35,581 nt of DNA from Phytophthora quininea (Eukaryota > Oomycota > Peronosporomycetes > Peronosporales > Peronosporaceae), in NCBI GenBank assembly GCA_011947345.1, contig JAAVTG010000372.1, forward strand, positions 1 to 35,581. The letters are read 5' to 3'. The notes beneath the pieces are model-generated. The model saw only the letters and a program-made list of their open reading frames with translations. It did not search any database and was not told where the DNA came from. Both the position numbers and the translations under genes were made by a program. Below, in pieces: positions 14,170 through 25,239 of the stretch (positions are counted from its first letter, which is position 1; each line of letters starts with the position of its first letter).

Positions 14170-15012
14170 TATACGCGACCGTTTGAAAACTAGCCTGGAA
14201 ACCGGTACTGACATTTTGCACAGGTATGTTATCGCCCATGAACTATCGATTGAGCTGAAAAAAGTTTTCGAAAATGTCTGGAATTTTGTATACACGCGAA
14301 AAACATGGTTTGTGAGAAATCTAGCCTGGAAACATATGGTTTTCTTTGCAGCAATAAACGGGCAAGGGTCGACTTGGTGGGGTACGACAAGGTCCGGTTG
14401 CATAAATCGTCCTGGAAAACCGTCAAACAGCATATAGGATTTGACATGGGTACATCGTACTTAAGAGAACACTCACGGTACTTCTTCAGAACCAGACGCA
14501 TTTGACAAATTTTCACTTACGTACGAAACTACCATGTGGAATATTCCGTATGAGAGGTAGGATGTCACTAAAAATCAAAGTATTGTAAGTATCCGAGTAA
14601 GTACGATTTAGAGTACGGAATTAAATGCAGAATTGTACTTTCAAAAATGCGCAAATAACTTTACGAAAAAACATGTTGGTAGTGAAGTTGAGCACTGTAG
14701 ACATGTTTGGGCCTTCTGCATACGGTGTTTGGTAACATATGCACAGCTGTGTTGGTGCAAGATGTTCTTGACTGATTGTAGAATACATTACCATTCCACG
14801 TTTATGCATCTATGCACCTATAGTCACTATAAGTGACGCCACCAATGGCTTTTCGTTCCAATTTATTTATAGAGAAATAATTTACGCGGTCAAAACGAAC
14901 GGTTTAATATTGAAAATTCACAGGTGTCCATAGAGAAATATGAGCTTTCCGGTGACAGACTGTATTTTGACAAAAACGGTACATTAACAAGAAAATGAAC
15001 AGAATCTCCGTT
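14170..15012 (+). repeat. Block B1, unique body
   Basis: First B copy. The first 330 bp hold diverged ~128-bp-type units: AAACTAGCCTGGAAAC-like motifs at 14186, 14317 and 14404, and GAAAATGTCTGG...GAAAAACATGGT matching the A and D units. One + frame reads SLETGTDILHRY and another GYDKVRLHKSSWKTVKQHIG, ending in TGA near 14503. They are joined in register if GTATGT at 14224 and TTTCTTTGCAG ending at 14350 act as splice sites. B3 and B4 have one more G downstream and break that reading. I do not recognise the peptide. Coding is possible but weak. Confidence 0.9.
14823..14837. repeat. Small hairpin in block B
   Basis: GTCACT (14823-14828), loop ATA, AGTGAC (14832-14837). Present in all four B copies. 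Six base pairs only, so it may be chance. Confidence 0.5.
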
Positions 15013-15269
15013 TTAGAGTAATTTTAAAGTGAATATAAGCATAAGGTAGACATAGACGGTTGGTGCGGTGGTGGTAGTCGTTGGCAAAGACGGGGCGGAG
15101 GGGAGACGAGGGTATGGACGGGGCGAGAGCATGACACCGACTCGGAACCAGTAGAAGTGCAGTTGCGCGTCGTTTTGGAGTGGTTTGGAAGGGAGTATGG
15201 GAGTCGGGTGGACATAGACGGTTGGTGCGGTGGTGGTAGTCGTTGGCAAAGACGGGGCGGAGGGGAGAT
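15013..15269. repeat. GC-rich block of B1, two 162-bp units
   Basis: The motif GACATAGACGGTTGGTGCGG starts at 15049 and 15211 (162 bp, 54 codons). CpG-containing, with G clusters (GACGGGGCGGAGGGGAGA). The minus strand is open for 78 codons with a Thr-rich repeat (MPTTTTTAPTVY), a by-product of in-frame GTGGTGGTAGTCGTTGG on the other strand. A diverged half-unit precedes the first copy. Confidence 0.9.
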
Positions 15270-15834
15270 AAGTGTTAGTTGGTGATGTGGATAAATGAGA
15301 AGAAGAAAAGTATGTGGAGAGTATGGATAGTATAGAATAGTGTAAGAGTGTATATACGTGTAAGTGTAGGAGGTGTGTAAGAGTAGATATGTAGATAATG
15401 TATAGAGAAGAATGAGTATGTGAAATAGGAATGTTTATAGAAGAAGTATGTAGAGAATAAATGGGTGTAGTGTAAAGTGTGAGTGTGTAAGATAAGAGTG
15501 TGTGAAGAGAAAAAAAAGGAGTTGAGGAAGGAATAGAGAAAGTTTGAGTAATAGAAGATTAAAGAAAAATGATGGATGTTTGTGTGTGAGAGTGTATGAG
15601 TGTATGTAGAGTATGGATGTTTGTGGTGAATAGAAATGTATGTGGAGTGTAAGTGTAAGTATGTGTGAGTGTAAATAGAGAGTAAGTGTAAAAAGTGTGA
15701 TTGTTGTAGAGTATAAGTGTGTATAAAGTATGAGTATGTGAGAGTGTGAGGATGTGTATGTGTAGAGTGTGAGGATGTGTAAGTGTAGAGTGTGAGTGTG
15801 TGTAGAGTGTGAGTGTGTGTAGAGTGTGAGTGTG
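15270..15834 (+). repeat. G/A/T tail of B1
   Basis: Purine- then GT-rich tail, C-free on the + strand from 15358 to 15883 (526 nt). It follows the same sequence order as the A10 and A14 tails (AGAAGAAG, GGAATGTTTA.AGAAG, GGAGTTGAGGAAGGAATAG, then 17-mers), so tails are shared between the A and B families. Noncoding. Confidence 0.92.
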
Positions 15835-15874
15835 TGTAGGGTTTAGGGTTTAGGGTTTAGGGTTTAGGGTTTAG
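15835..15874 (+). repeat. Interstitial telomere ITS2
   Basis: TGTAGGG, four TTTAGGG, then TTTAG, closing the B1 tail and preceding C1. Confidence 0.97.
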
Positions 15875-17096
15875 TATATGGGTCGTGTACTTTTTTGCCA
15901 GTAACTTCGTGTCAAATTTTATATGGATCGACGCGGAATTTCCTTGCGAATTGAATAGTAACACGCACACATGCCACATATGACGGTTTACGGTACTTTC
16001 TGTACAAAAACTATGCTTGCGCAAAAACAAGCCAGTCATGTCGCATATTTTACACCGGAATTATACTCTCCATACCAGGTTTGTATACAAGGATTTTGCT
16101 CGGGAGGGCTGAATAACGCTGGAAGTGGCGCAAACGGGCCATCCGGCCGATTTTGACTTGGCAAGAACTTGGCGATAATGATGCAAGTGCGAGAGTTTTG
16201 TAGCCAAGTTGGGAGGGCTGTAGCGACCGAACTATGGCGAACAGCTCTATATATGGGCAACAAACCAATTGTTGAATGTATTGCAAACCGATTTGAACTT
16301 TCTTGGGTCACATCTATGTACTTTTGACAGATATAGAAAGGCGCAAAGATAGGCTTCCGCAGCAAAATGCGAAACTTTGTCGTCATTTTCGGAAGTCAAT
16401 ATTTATATTGAGTAGATACCGTTTGTACAATGATATAGCTGAATACATCCTCTTTCGAATGGTGTATAGAAAGTAGGACATAGACTGGTCACCTGCTTCG
16501 TTTTTGTACGATGAAAATGTCGTCTTGTTCGCAAATTCACGAAGCCAATATTTGCAGTAGAAACGTGAAAATTTTCAGACACGTAGTCGGTACATTGGCA
16601 GAGTTGGTAGTGAATGATGTGATAGACATAGACGAGACACTGTATTTTTTTAAAAGTATAACTTGTTGATGATTTGATCCAGTGTATTGGAATTCATCCA
16701 CATTCAGATTACCGTAAACAATTTGGTAGAGTACAGTACACACTGTACAGTACTTTTGTGGAGTAAGGTACTTCATGGAAATGGCTACATTTTATTAAAA
16801 AATACTTTATTGTAAACCATGCAAAGCGCCCGTGTATTCGTCAGTTCCTTACCGCTAAAAACTCTCCCCAAAACTAAATACGGCTCCCTAACTACTGGTT
16901 GGCGCTGTCTTAGTCTGTCGCAATGATGCTCTCGCGCCAGACCCCTTGAACGTTTCTGCGACTGTCCGGACCAGTTCCTCTCGCTGGTCAGTTGACGGTC
17001 CCCATGTTCCCAGTAAGCTCTTGCACCTGTATCGCGTTCTGGCATTTCTCCCCTGCCAACCTTGTACGTGTAGATCTTCATGTGTTGGGAGATGTC
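15875..17096 (+). repeat. Block C1 (1222 bp) inside telomeric repeats
   Basis: Starts TATATGGGTCGTG right after TTTAG and ends GGAGATGTC right before TAGGGTTTAG. Composition is balanced, unlike the tails. It holds a 7-bp stem and 4-nt loop hairpin (GTACAGT 16731-16737, ACTGTAC 16742-16748). Small open frames on both strands, up to 116 codons on the minus strand (16036-16386), match no family I know. C1 differs from A, B and D in having no CpG-block-plus-tail of its own on the telomere side. Confidence 0.92.
16785..17096 (-). pseudogene. Possible gene 3'-end remnant in C1, or inverted GC block
   Basis: This part of C1 is C-rich on the + strand, opposite to the tails. On the minus strand one frame runs in from the ITS3 seam and ends at a TAG (16888-16890), and two AATAAA signals follow at 16806-16811 and 16791-16796, the layout of a stop codon plus 3' UTR. 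An overlapping frame is open for 98 codons down to 16785 (starting MKIYTYKVGRGEMPERD). I recognise no family in either. The same stretch aligns, reversed, to the B GC block (CTACTGGTT and ATGCTCTCGC in order), so it may just be an inverted repeat piece. Confidence 0.25.
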
Positions 17097-17106
17097 TAGG
17101 GTTTAG
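17097..17106 (+). repeat. Interstitial telomere ITS3 (TAGGGTTTAG)
   Basis: A single telomere repeat between C1 and B2. With TTTAG at the left side of C1, this gives TAG on both sides of C1. Confidence 0.85.
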
Positions 17107-17949
17107 TATACGCGACCGTTTGAAAACTAGCCTGGAAACCGGTACTGACATTTTGCACAGGTATGGTATCGCCCATGAACTATTGATTGAGCCGAAAAAA
17201 GTTTTCGAAAATGTCTGAAATTTTGTATACACGCGAAAAACATGGTTTGTGAGAAATCTAGCCTGGAAACATATGGTTTTCTTTGCAGCAATAAACGGGC
17301 AAGGGTCGACTTGGTGGGGTACGACAAGGTCCGGTTGCATAAATCGTCCTGGAAAACCGTCAAACAGCATATAGGATTTGACATGGGTACATCGTACTTA
17401 AGAGAACACTCACGGTACTTCTTCAGAACCAGACGCATTTGACGAATTTTCACTTACGTACGAAACTACCATGTGGAATATTCCGTATGAGAGGTAGGAT
17501 GTCACTAAAAATCAAAGTATTGTAAGTATCCGAGTAAGTACGATTTAGAGTACGGAATTAAATGCAGAATTGTACTTTCAAAAATGCGCAAATAACTTTA
17601 CGAAAAAACATGTTGGTAGTGAAGTTGAGCACTGTAGATATGTTTGGGCCTTCTGCATACGGTGTTTGGTAACATATGCACAGCTGTGTTGGTGCAAGAT
17701 GTTCTTGACTGATTGTAGAATACATTACCATTCCACGTTTATGCATCTATGCACCTATAGTCACTATAAGTGACGCCACCAATGGCTTTGCGTTCCAGTT
17801 TATTCATAGAGAAATAATCTACGCGGCCAAAACGAACGGTTTAATATTGAGAATTCACAGGTGTAAATAGAGAAATATGATCTTTCCAGTGACAGACTGT
17901 ATTTTGACAAAAACGGTACATTAACAAGAAAATGGACAGAATCTCCGTT
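17107..17949 (+). repeat. Block B2, unique body
   Basis: Second B copy, starting TATACGCGACCG after TTTAG. Same four-G homopolymer as B1 near 17315. The B-to-B period is 2937 bp (B1 to B2) and 2933 bp (B2 to B3), so B plus C forms a composite 2.93-kb tandem unit. Confidence 0.93.
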
Positions 17950-18204
17950 TTAGAGTAATTTTAAAGTGAATATAGGCATAACGTAGACATAGACGATTAG
18001 TGCCGTAGTGGTAGTCGTTAGCAAAGACGGGCGGAGAGGGAGACGAGGGTATGGACGGGGCGAGAGCATGACACCGACTCGGAACCAGTAGAAGTGCAGT
18101 TGCGCGTCGTTTTGGAGTGGTTTGGAAGGGAGTATGGGAGTCGGGTGGACATAGACGGTTGGTGCGGTGGTGGTAGTCGTTGGCAAAGACGGGGCGGAGG
18201 GGAG
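17950..18204. repeat. GC-rich block of B2
   Basis: Two 162-bp units start at 17986 and 18148. The first has point changes (GACGATTAGTGCCG) not seen in other copies. Confidence 0.9.
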
Positions 18205-18773
18205 ATAAGTGTTAGTTGGTGATGTGGATAAATGAGAAGAAGAAAAAGTATGTGGAGAGTATGGATAGTATAGAATAGTGTAAGAGTGTATATACGTGTA
18301 AGTGTAGGAGGTGTGTAAGAGTAGATATGTAGATAATGTATAGAGAAGAATGAGTATGTGAAATAGGAATGTTTATAGAAGAAGTATGTAGAGAATAAAT
18401 GGGTGTAGTGTAAAGTGTGAGTGTGTAAGATAAGAGTGTGTGAAAAGAGAAAAAAAGGAGTTGAGGAAGGAATAGAGAAAGTTTGAGTAATAGAAGATTA
18501 AAGAAAAATGATGGATGTTTGTGTGTGAGAGTGTATGAGTGTATGTAGAGTATGGATGTTTGTGGTGAATAGAAATGTATGTGGAGTGTAAGTGTAAGTA
18601 TGTGTGAGTGTAAATAGAGAGTAAGTGTAAAAAGTGTGATTGTTGTAGAGTATAAGTGTGTATAAAGTATGAGTATGTGAGAGTGTGAGGATGTGTATGT
18701 GTAGAGTGTGAGGATGTGTAAGTGTAGAGTGTGAGTGTGTGTAGAGTGTGAGTGTGTGTAGAGTGTGAGTGTG
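18205..18773 (+). repeat. G/A/T tail of B2
   Basis: Near copy of the B1 tail. No C on the + strand from 18296 to 18815 (520 nt). Ends in three 17-bp GAGTGTGAGTGTGTGTA units before ITS4. Noncoding. Confidence 0.92.
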
Positions 18774-18806
18774 TGTAGGGTTTAGGGTTTAGGGTTTAGG
18801 GTTTAG
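18774..18806 (+). repeat. Interstitial telomere ITS4
   Basis: TGTAGGG, three TTTAGGG, then TTTAG. One TTTAGGG fewer than ITS2 at the equivalent seam. Confidence 0.97.
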
Positions 18807-20029
18807 TATATGGGTCGTGTACTTTTTTTGCCAGTAACTTCGTGTCAAATTTTATATGGATCGACGCGGAATTTCCTTGCGAATTGAATAGTAACACGCA
18901 CACATGCCACATATGACGGTTTACGGTACTTTCTGTACAAAAACTATGCTTGCGCAAAAACAAGCCAGTCATGTCGCATATTTTACACCGGAATTATACT
19001 CTCCATACCAGGTTTGTATACAAGGATTTTGCTCGGGAGGGCTGAATAACGCTGGAAGTGGCGCAAACGGGCCATCCGGCCGATTTTGACTTGGCAAGAA
19101 CTTGGCGATAATGATGCAAGTGCGAGAGTTTTGTAGCCAAGTTGGGAGGGCTGTAGCGACCGAACTATGGCGAACAGCTCTATATATGGGCAACAAACCA
19201 ATTGTTGAATGTATTGCAAACCGATTTGAACTTTCTTGGGTCACATCTATGTACTTTTGACAGATATAGAAAGGCGCAAAGATAGGCTTCCGCAGCAAAA
19301 TGCGAAACTTTGTCGTCATTTTCGGAAGTCAATATTTATATTGAGTAGATACCGTTTGTACAATGATATAGCTGAATACATCCTCTTTCGAATGGTGTAT
19401 AGAAAGTAGGACATAGACTGGTCACCTGCTTCGTTTTTGTACGATGAAAATGTCGTCTTGTTCGCAAATTCACGAAGCCAATATTTGCAGTAGAAACGTG
19501 AAAATTTTCAGACACGTAGTCGGTACATTGGCAGAGTTGGTAGTGAATGATGTGATAGACATAGACGAGACACTGTATTTTTTTAAAAGTATAACTTGTT
19601 GATGATTTGATCCAGTGTATTGGAATTCATCCACATTCAGATTACCGTAAACAATTTGGTAGAGTACAGTACACACTGTACAGTACTTTTGTGGAGTAAG
19701 GTACTTCATGGAAATGGCTACATTTTATTAAAAAATACTTTATTGTAAACCATGCAAAGCGCCCGTGTATTCGTCAGTTCCTTACCGCTAAAAACTCTCC
19801 CCAAAACTAAATACGGCTCCCTAACTACTGGTTGGCGCTGTCTTAGTCTGTCGCAATGATGCTCTCGCGCCAGACCCCTTGAACGTTTCTGCGACTGTCC
19901 GGACCAGTTCCTCTCGCTGGTCAGTTGACGGTCCCCATGTTCCCAGTAAGCTCTTGCACCTGTATCGCGTTCTGGCATTTCTCCCCTGCCAACCTTGTAC
20001 GTGTAGATCTTCATGTGTTGGGAGATGTC
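18807..20029 (+). repeat. Block C2 (1223 bp)
   Basis: Nearly identical copy of C1, in the same orientation and between the same kinds of seam (TTTAG on the left, TAGGGTTTAG on the right). The copies differ by homopolymer length at the left end (TTTTTTT versus TTTTTT) and few other sites. Confidence 0.93.
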
Positions 20030-20039
20030 TAGGGTTTAG
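20030..20039 (+). repeat. Interstitial telomere ITS5 (TAGGGTTTAG)
   Basis: A single telomere repeat in frame between C2 and B3, identical to ITS3. Confidence 0.85.
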
Positions 20040-20882
20040 TATACGCGACCGTTTGAAAACTAGCCTGGAAACCGGTACTGACATTTTGCACAGGTATGTT
20101 ATCGCCCATGAACTATCGATTGAGCTGAAAAAGTTTTCGAAAATGTCTGGAATTTTGTATACACGCGAAAAACATGGTTTGTGAGAAATCTAGCCTGGAA
20201 ACATATGTTTTTCTTTGCAGCAATAAACGGGCAAGGGTCGACTTGGTGGGGGTACGACAAGGTCCGGTTGCATAAATCGTCCTGGAAAACCGTCAAACAG
20301 CATATAGGATTTGACATGGGTACATCGTACTTAAGAGAACACTCACGGTACTTCTTCAGAACCAGACGCATTTGACAAATTTTCACTTACGTACGAAACT
20401 ACCATGTGGAATATTCCGTATGAGAGGTAGGATGTCACTAAAAATCAAAGTATTGTAAGTATCCGAGTAAGTACGATTTAGAGTACGGAATTAAATGCAG
20501 AATTGTACTTTCAAAAATGCGCAAATAACTTTACGAAAAAACATGTTGGTAGTGAAGTTGAGCACTGTAGACATGTTTGGGCCTTCTGCATACGGTGTTT
20601 GGTAACATATGCACAGCTGTGTTGGTGCAAGATGTTCTTGACTGATTGTAGAATACATTACCATTCCACGTTTATGCATCTATGCACCTATAGTCACTAT
20701 AAGTGACGCCACCAATGGCTTTTCGTTCCAATTTATTTATAGAGAAATAATTTACGCGGCCAAAACGATCGGTTTAATATTGAGAATTCACAGGTGTACA
20801 TAGAGAAATATGAGCTTTCCGGTGACAGACTGTAAATTGACAAAAACGGTACACTAACAAGAAAATGGACAGAATCTCCGTT
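20040..20882 (+). repeat. Block B3, unique body
   Basis: Third B copy, very close to B1 and B2. It has one A fewer in the A-run near 20130 and one G more near 20245 than B1, which moves any reading frame. The hairpin GTCACT-ATA-AGTGAC seen in B1 is conserved. Confidence 0.93.
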
Positions 20883-21123
20883 TTAGAGTAATTTTAAAGT
20901 GAATATAAGCATAAAGTAGACATACACGGTTGGTGCGGTGGTGGTAGTCGTTGGCAAAGACGGGGCAGAGGGGAGACGAGGGTATGGACGGGGCGAGACC
21001 ATGACACCGGCTCGGAACCAGTAGAAGTGCAGTTGCGCGTCGTTTTGGAGTGGTTTGGAAGGGAGTATGGGAGTCGGGTGGACATAGACGGTTGGTGCGG
21101 TGGTGGTAGTCGTTGGCAAAGAC
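20883..21123. repeat. GC-rich block of B3, truncated
   Basis: Two GC units start at 20919 and 21081 (period 162). The second is cut after about 42 bp by the A11 head. The truncation point is GGCAAAGAC. Confidence 0.9.
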
Positions 21124-22277
21124 TATATATATATGGTCGGCGCTACATATGTATCGCACTAAAATGACGTCGCGTTATGGGCTCTATTTTGTGCTTTTGC
21201 TGCTGTTTATTCCTGTAGCGCGCTGCTTTTTAGCGCCCAAATGAGTACTGCTCGATACACTATTTTCGGTTATCAGACGATACTGACAGTAATACTGATC
21301 ACAGCATAATGAAACTAAGTGTAACTGGGGTTTTCAGTATGGCGAACAGGATGGTGATACTCTGAGCGAGCAGAAACAGGCGCATCCGCCAATCAGCGAT
21401 CCGCAACGATAACAACGGCTGTACTCTACTGGTTGGGCTGAAAACTTGGGAAGTATGTTTTCATATACGGGGAAGAAGATGGTGATAGTGTGAAAAGACA
21501 GAGACAGGCCCATCACCCAATCAGCGATCAGGAACGATTGCTGCGGCTGTACATACCGGTTTAGGCTGAAAACGTAAGGGACGACGCTTTCATATACGGG
21601 AAGAAGATGGTGATAGTGTGAAAAGACATAGACAGCCCCATCACCCAATCAGCGATCGGGAAGGATAGCTATGACCGGAATTACCGGATTGGGATGAAAA
21701 CTTGGGAGACTACGTTTTCGTATGTGGGGAAGAAGATGGTGATAGTTTGCAGCGACAGAAACTGGTGCATCGGCCAATGAGCGTTCACACACGCCATTGC
21801 AGGCATCGTACGCCCGACTCAATCGAAGCAGTGAAGAGATATGTTTCGACGCAAGGCGGACATGCTGGCGGGACTCAACGAAGAACATAATGAAAGTACG
21901 TCCTTGGGTATGTGGTTATGAGACAAATGGGGTGTAAGGTCGGAATATGTGTAGCAAATGAATGTGCGTATGTAGGTTTGAATGTTTGTATAGTGCGAGT
22001 GTATGCAGCGTATCATTGGAGGGTGGGAAGTCTGTTGTCGAGGGAGAATATGTGTAGCATAAGCGTGTTGTATCATATATAGATGTGTGTATGGGAACGA
22101 CAAAAACGTACGTAGACTAGTTAATGAAACGAGGATCAATAAGAAGTAGTGGAAAACGGTCATGGATGACTATGCGTGCGAGAGTGGTATTGGGAATCGT
22201 ATGAAGGTGAGTGAGTGTACGCTTGTGTAGAGTATGCGTAGGTGTAGCATATGAGTGTGTATAGCGGGAATGTATGC
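21124..22277 (+). repeat. Module A11 (~1.15 kb), fused into B3
   Basis: The head TATATATATATGGTCGGCG is joined directly to GTTGGCAAAGAC, which is inside the second GC unit of B3. B3 therefore lacks the rest of its GC block, its tail and its telomere repeats. The module has four main CCAAT subunits and the flank, and is cut at GTATGC. It differs from the left array at many sites (for example GCGGACATGCTGG for GTGAACTTGCTGG). Confidence 0.92.
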
Positions 22278-23441
22278 TTATATATATATGGTCGGCGCTA
22301 CATATGTATCGCACTAAAATGACGTCGCGTTATGGGCTCTATTTTGTGCTTTTGCTGCTGTTTATTCCTGTAGCGCGCTGCTTTTTAGCGCCCAAATGAG
22401 TACTGCTCGATACACTATTTTCGGTTATCAGACGATACTGACAGTAATACTGATCACAGCATAATGAAACTAAGTGTAACTGGGGTTTTCAGTATGGCGA
22501 ACAGGATGGTGATACTCTGAGCGAGCAGAAACAGGCGCATCCGCCAATCAGCGATCCGCAACGATAACAACGGCTGTACTCTACTGGTTGGGCTGAAAAC
22601 TTGGGGAAGTATGTTTTCATATACGGGGAAGAAGATGGTGATAGTGTGAAAAGACAGAGACAGGCCCATCACCCAATCAGCGATCAGGAACGATTGCTGC
22701 GGCTGTACATACCGGTTTAGGCTGAAAGCTGAGGGGACGACGCTTTCATATACGGGGAAGAAGATGGTGATAGTGTGAAAAGACATAGACAGGCCCATCA
22801 CCCAATCAGCGATCGGGAAGGATAGCTATGACCGGAATTACCGGATTGGGATGAAAACGTGGGAGACTACGTTTTCGTATGTGGGGAAGAAGATGGTGAT
22901 AGTTTGCAGCGACAGAAACTGGTGCATCCGCCAATGAGCGTTCACAGACGCCATTGCAGGCATCGTACACCCGACTCAATCGAAACAGTGAAGAGATATG
23001 TTTCGACGCAAGGCGGACATGCTGGCGGGACTCAACGAAGAACATAATGAAAGTACGTCCTTGGGTATGTGGTTATGAGACAAATGGGGTGTAAGGTCGG
23101 AATATGTGTAGCAAATGAATGTGCGTATGTAGGTTTGAATGTTTGTATAGTGCGAGTGTATGCAGCGTATACTTGGAGGTTGGGAAGTCTGTTGTCGAGG
23201 GAGAATATGTGTAGAATAAGCGTGTTGTATCATATATAGATGTGTGTATGGGAACGACAAAAACGTACGTAGACTAGTTAATGCAACGAGGATCAATAAG
23301 AAGTAGTGGAAACAGGTCATGGATGACTATGCGTGCGAGAGTGGTATTTGTTATTGGGAATCGTATGAAGGTGAGTGAGTGTACGCTTGTGTAGAGTATG
23401 CGTAGGTGTAGCATATGAGTGTGTATAGCGGGAATGTATGC
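22278..23441 (+). repeat. Module A12 (~1.16 kb)
   Basis: Same structure as A11, including GCTGAAAGCTGAGG near 22725. Truncated at GGGAATGTATGC, the same cut point as A11, so A11 and A12 form a small tandem subarray. Confidence 0.92.
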
Positions 23442-25239
23442 TTATATATATATGGTCGGCGCTACATATGTATCGCACTAAAATGACGTCGCGTTATGGG
23501 CTCTATTTTGGGCTTTTGCTGCTGTTTATTCCTGTAGCGCGCTGCTTTTTAGCGCCCAAATGAGTACTACTCGACACACTATTTTCGGTTATCAGACGAT
23601 ACTGACAGTAATACTGATCACAGCATAATGAAACGAAGTGTAACTGGGGTTTTCAGTATGGCGAACAGGATGGTGATACTCTGAGCGAGCAGAAACAGGC
23701 GCATCCGCCAATCAGCGATCCGCAACGATAACAACGGCTGTACTCTACTGGTTGGGCTGAAAACTTGGGGAAGTATGTTTTCATATACGGGGAAGAAGAT
23801 GGTGATAGTGTGAAAAGACAGAGACAGGCCCATCACCCAATCAGCGATCAGGAACGATTGCTGCGGCTGTACATACCGGTTTCGGCTGAAAGCTGAGGGG
23901 ACGACGCTTTCATATACGGGGAAGAAGATGGTGATAGTGTGAAAAGACATAGACAGGCCCATCACCCAATCAGCGATCGGGAAGGATAGCTATGACCGGA
24001 ATTACCGGATTGGGATGAAAACGTGGGAGACTACGTTTTCGTATGTGGGGAAGAAGATGTTGATTGTCTGAGGTGACAGAGACAGGCTCACCAGCCAATC
24101 AGTGAGTAACAAAGTTATGTACGGCCGCACACACTATTTCGACTGAAAACTGGGGAATCACGTTTTTGTATACGCGGAACACGATGGCGACACGGCGAAG
24201 TTATAGAGACAGGCCTGTCAAGCAGTCAACGATCAGTAAGGTTAATTACGGCCGCTTATCTCGTTTGGGATGAGAACTTGGGAGACTACGTTTTCATATG
24301 TGGGGAAGAAGATGGTGATCGTTTGCAGCGACAGAAACTGGTGCATCGGCCAATGAGCGTTCACAGACGCCATTGCAGGCATCGTACGCCCGACAGACTC
24401 GAAACAGTGACGAGATATGTTTCGACGCAAGGTGAACTTGCTGGCGGGACTCAACGAAGAACATAATGAAAGTACGTCCTTGAGTCTGTGATTATGAGAC
24501 AAATGGTGTGTAAGGTCGGAATATGTGTAGCAACTGAATGTGCGTATGTAGGTTTGAATGTTTGTGTAGTGCGAGTGTATGCAGCGTATCATTGGAGGGT
24601 GGGAAGTCTGTTGTCGAGGGAGAATATATGTCGAATAAGCGTGTTGTATCATATATAGATGTGTGTATGGGAACGACAAAAACGTATGTAGACTAGTTAA
24701 TGCAACGAAGATCAATAAGAAGTAGTGGAAACAGGTCATGGATGACTATGCGTGCGAGAGTGGTATTTGTTATTGGGAATCGTATGAAGGTGAGTGAGTG
24801 TACGCTTGTGTAGAGTAGGAGTCGGTGTCGAATAGGAGTGTGTAGAGTGGGAATGTATGCAGAGAATGCGTGTTATTGTGTATGGATGTGTTGGTGTTTG
24901 CGTGTTCGTAGTATATGGTTTGAGTAAAATGAACGTGTCAATAGTATGATTTGGTGATAGGTAAATGAGAAGGATAGCGTGGGAGTGAAAGAAAAAGAAA
25001 AAAGAAAAGAATGATATTAGTTGAGTATAATGAGATGGATTGGGATTGATCGGAAAGGTGATTGGAATGATTTGATAGAGTTGGTTGATAAATTGGAAAA
25101 ATGAGAAGAAGAAGAAGAATGTGGAGAGTATGGATAGTATATAATGGTGTAAGAGTGTATATAGGTGTAAGTGTAGGAGGTGTGTAAGAGTAGATATGTA
25201 GATATTGTATGGAGAAGAATGAGTATGTGAAATAGGGAC
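23442..25239 (+). repeat. Module A13 with truncated tail (~1.80 kb)
   Basis: Head and first subunits match A12. Around 24055-24260 it has two extra, diverged ~128-bp subunits (CCAATCAGTG core near 24101) not present in A1-A12. The tail runs through the purine-rich part and stops at GAAATAGGGAC, well short of any telomere repeat, where A14 starts. Confidence 0.9.

Noticed and set aside
15013..15249. Thr-rich minus-strand protein (MPTTTTTAPTVY...)
   Set aside because: It is the translation of GTGGTGGTAGTCGTTGG-type repeats; indels in B4 and substitutions in B2 are not biased toward keeping the frame.
16785..17081. A genuine protein gene of 98 codons on the minus strand of C
   Set aside because: Both AATAAA signals fall inside this frame before its stop, no family is recognised, and the region aligns in reverse to a noncoding GC repeat. 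Kept only as a low-confidence remnant.
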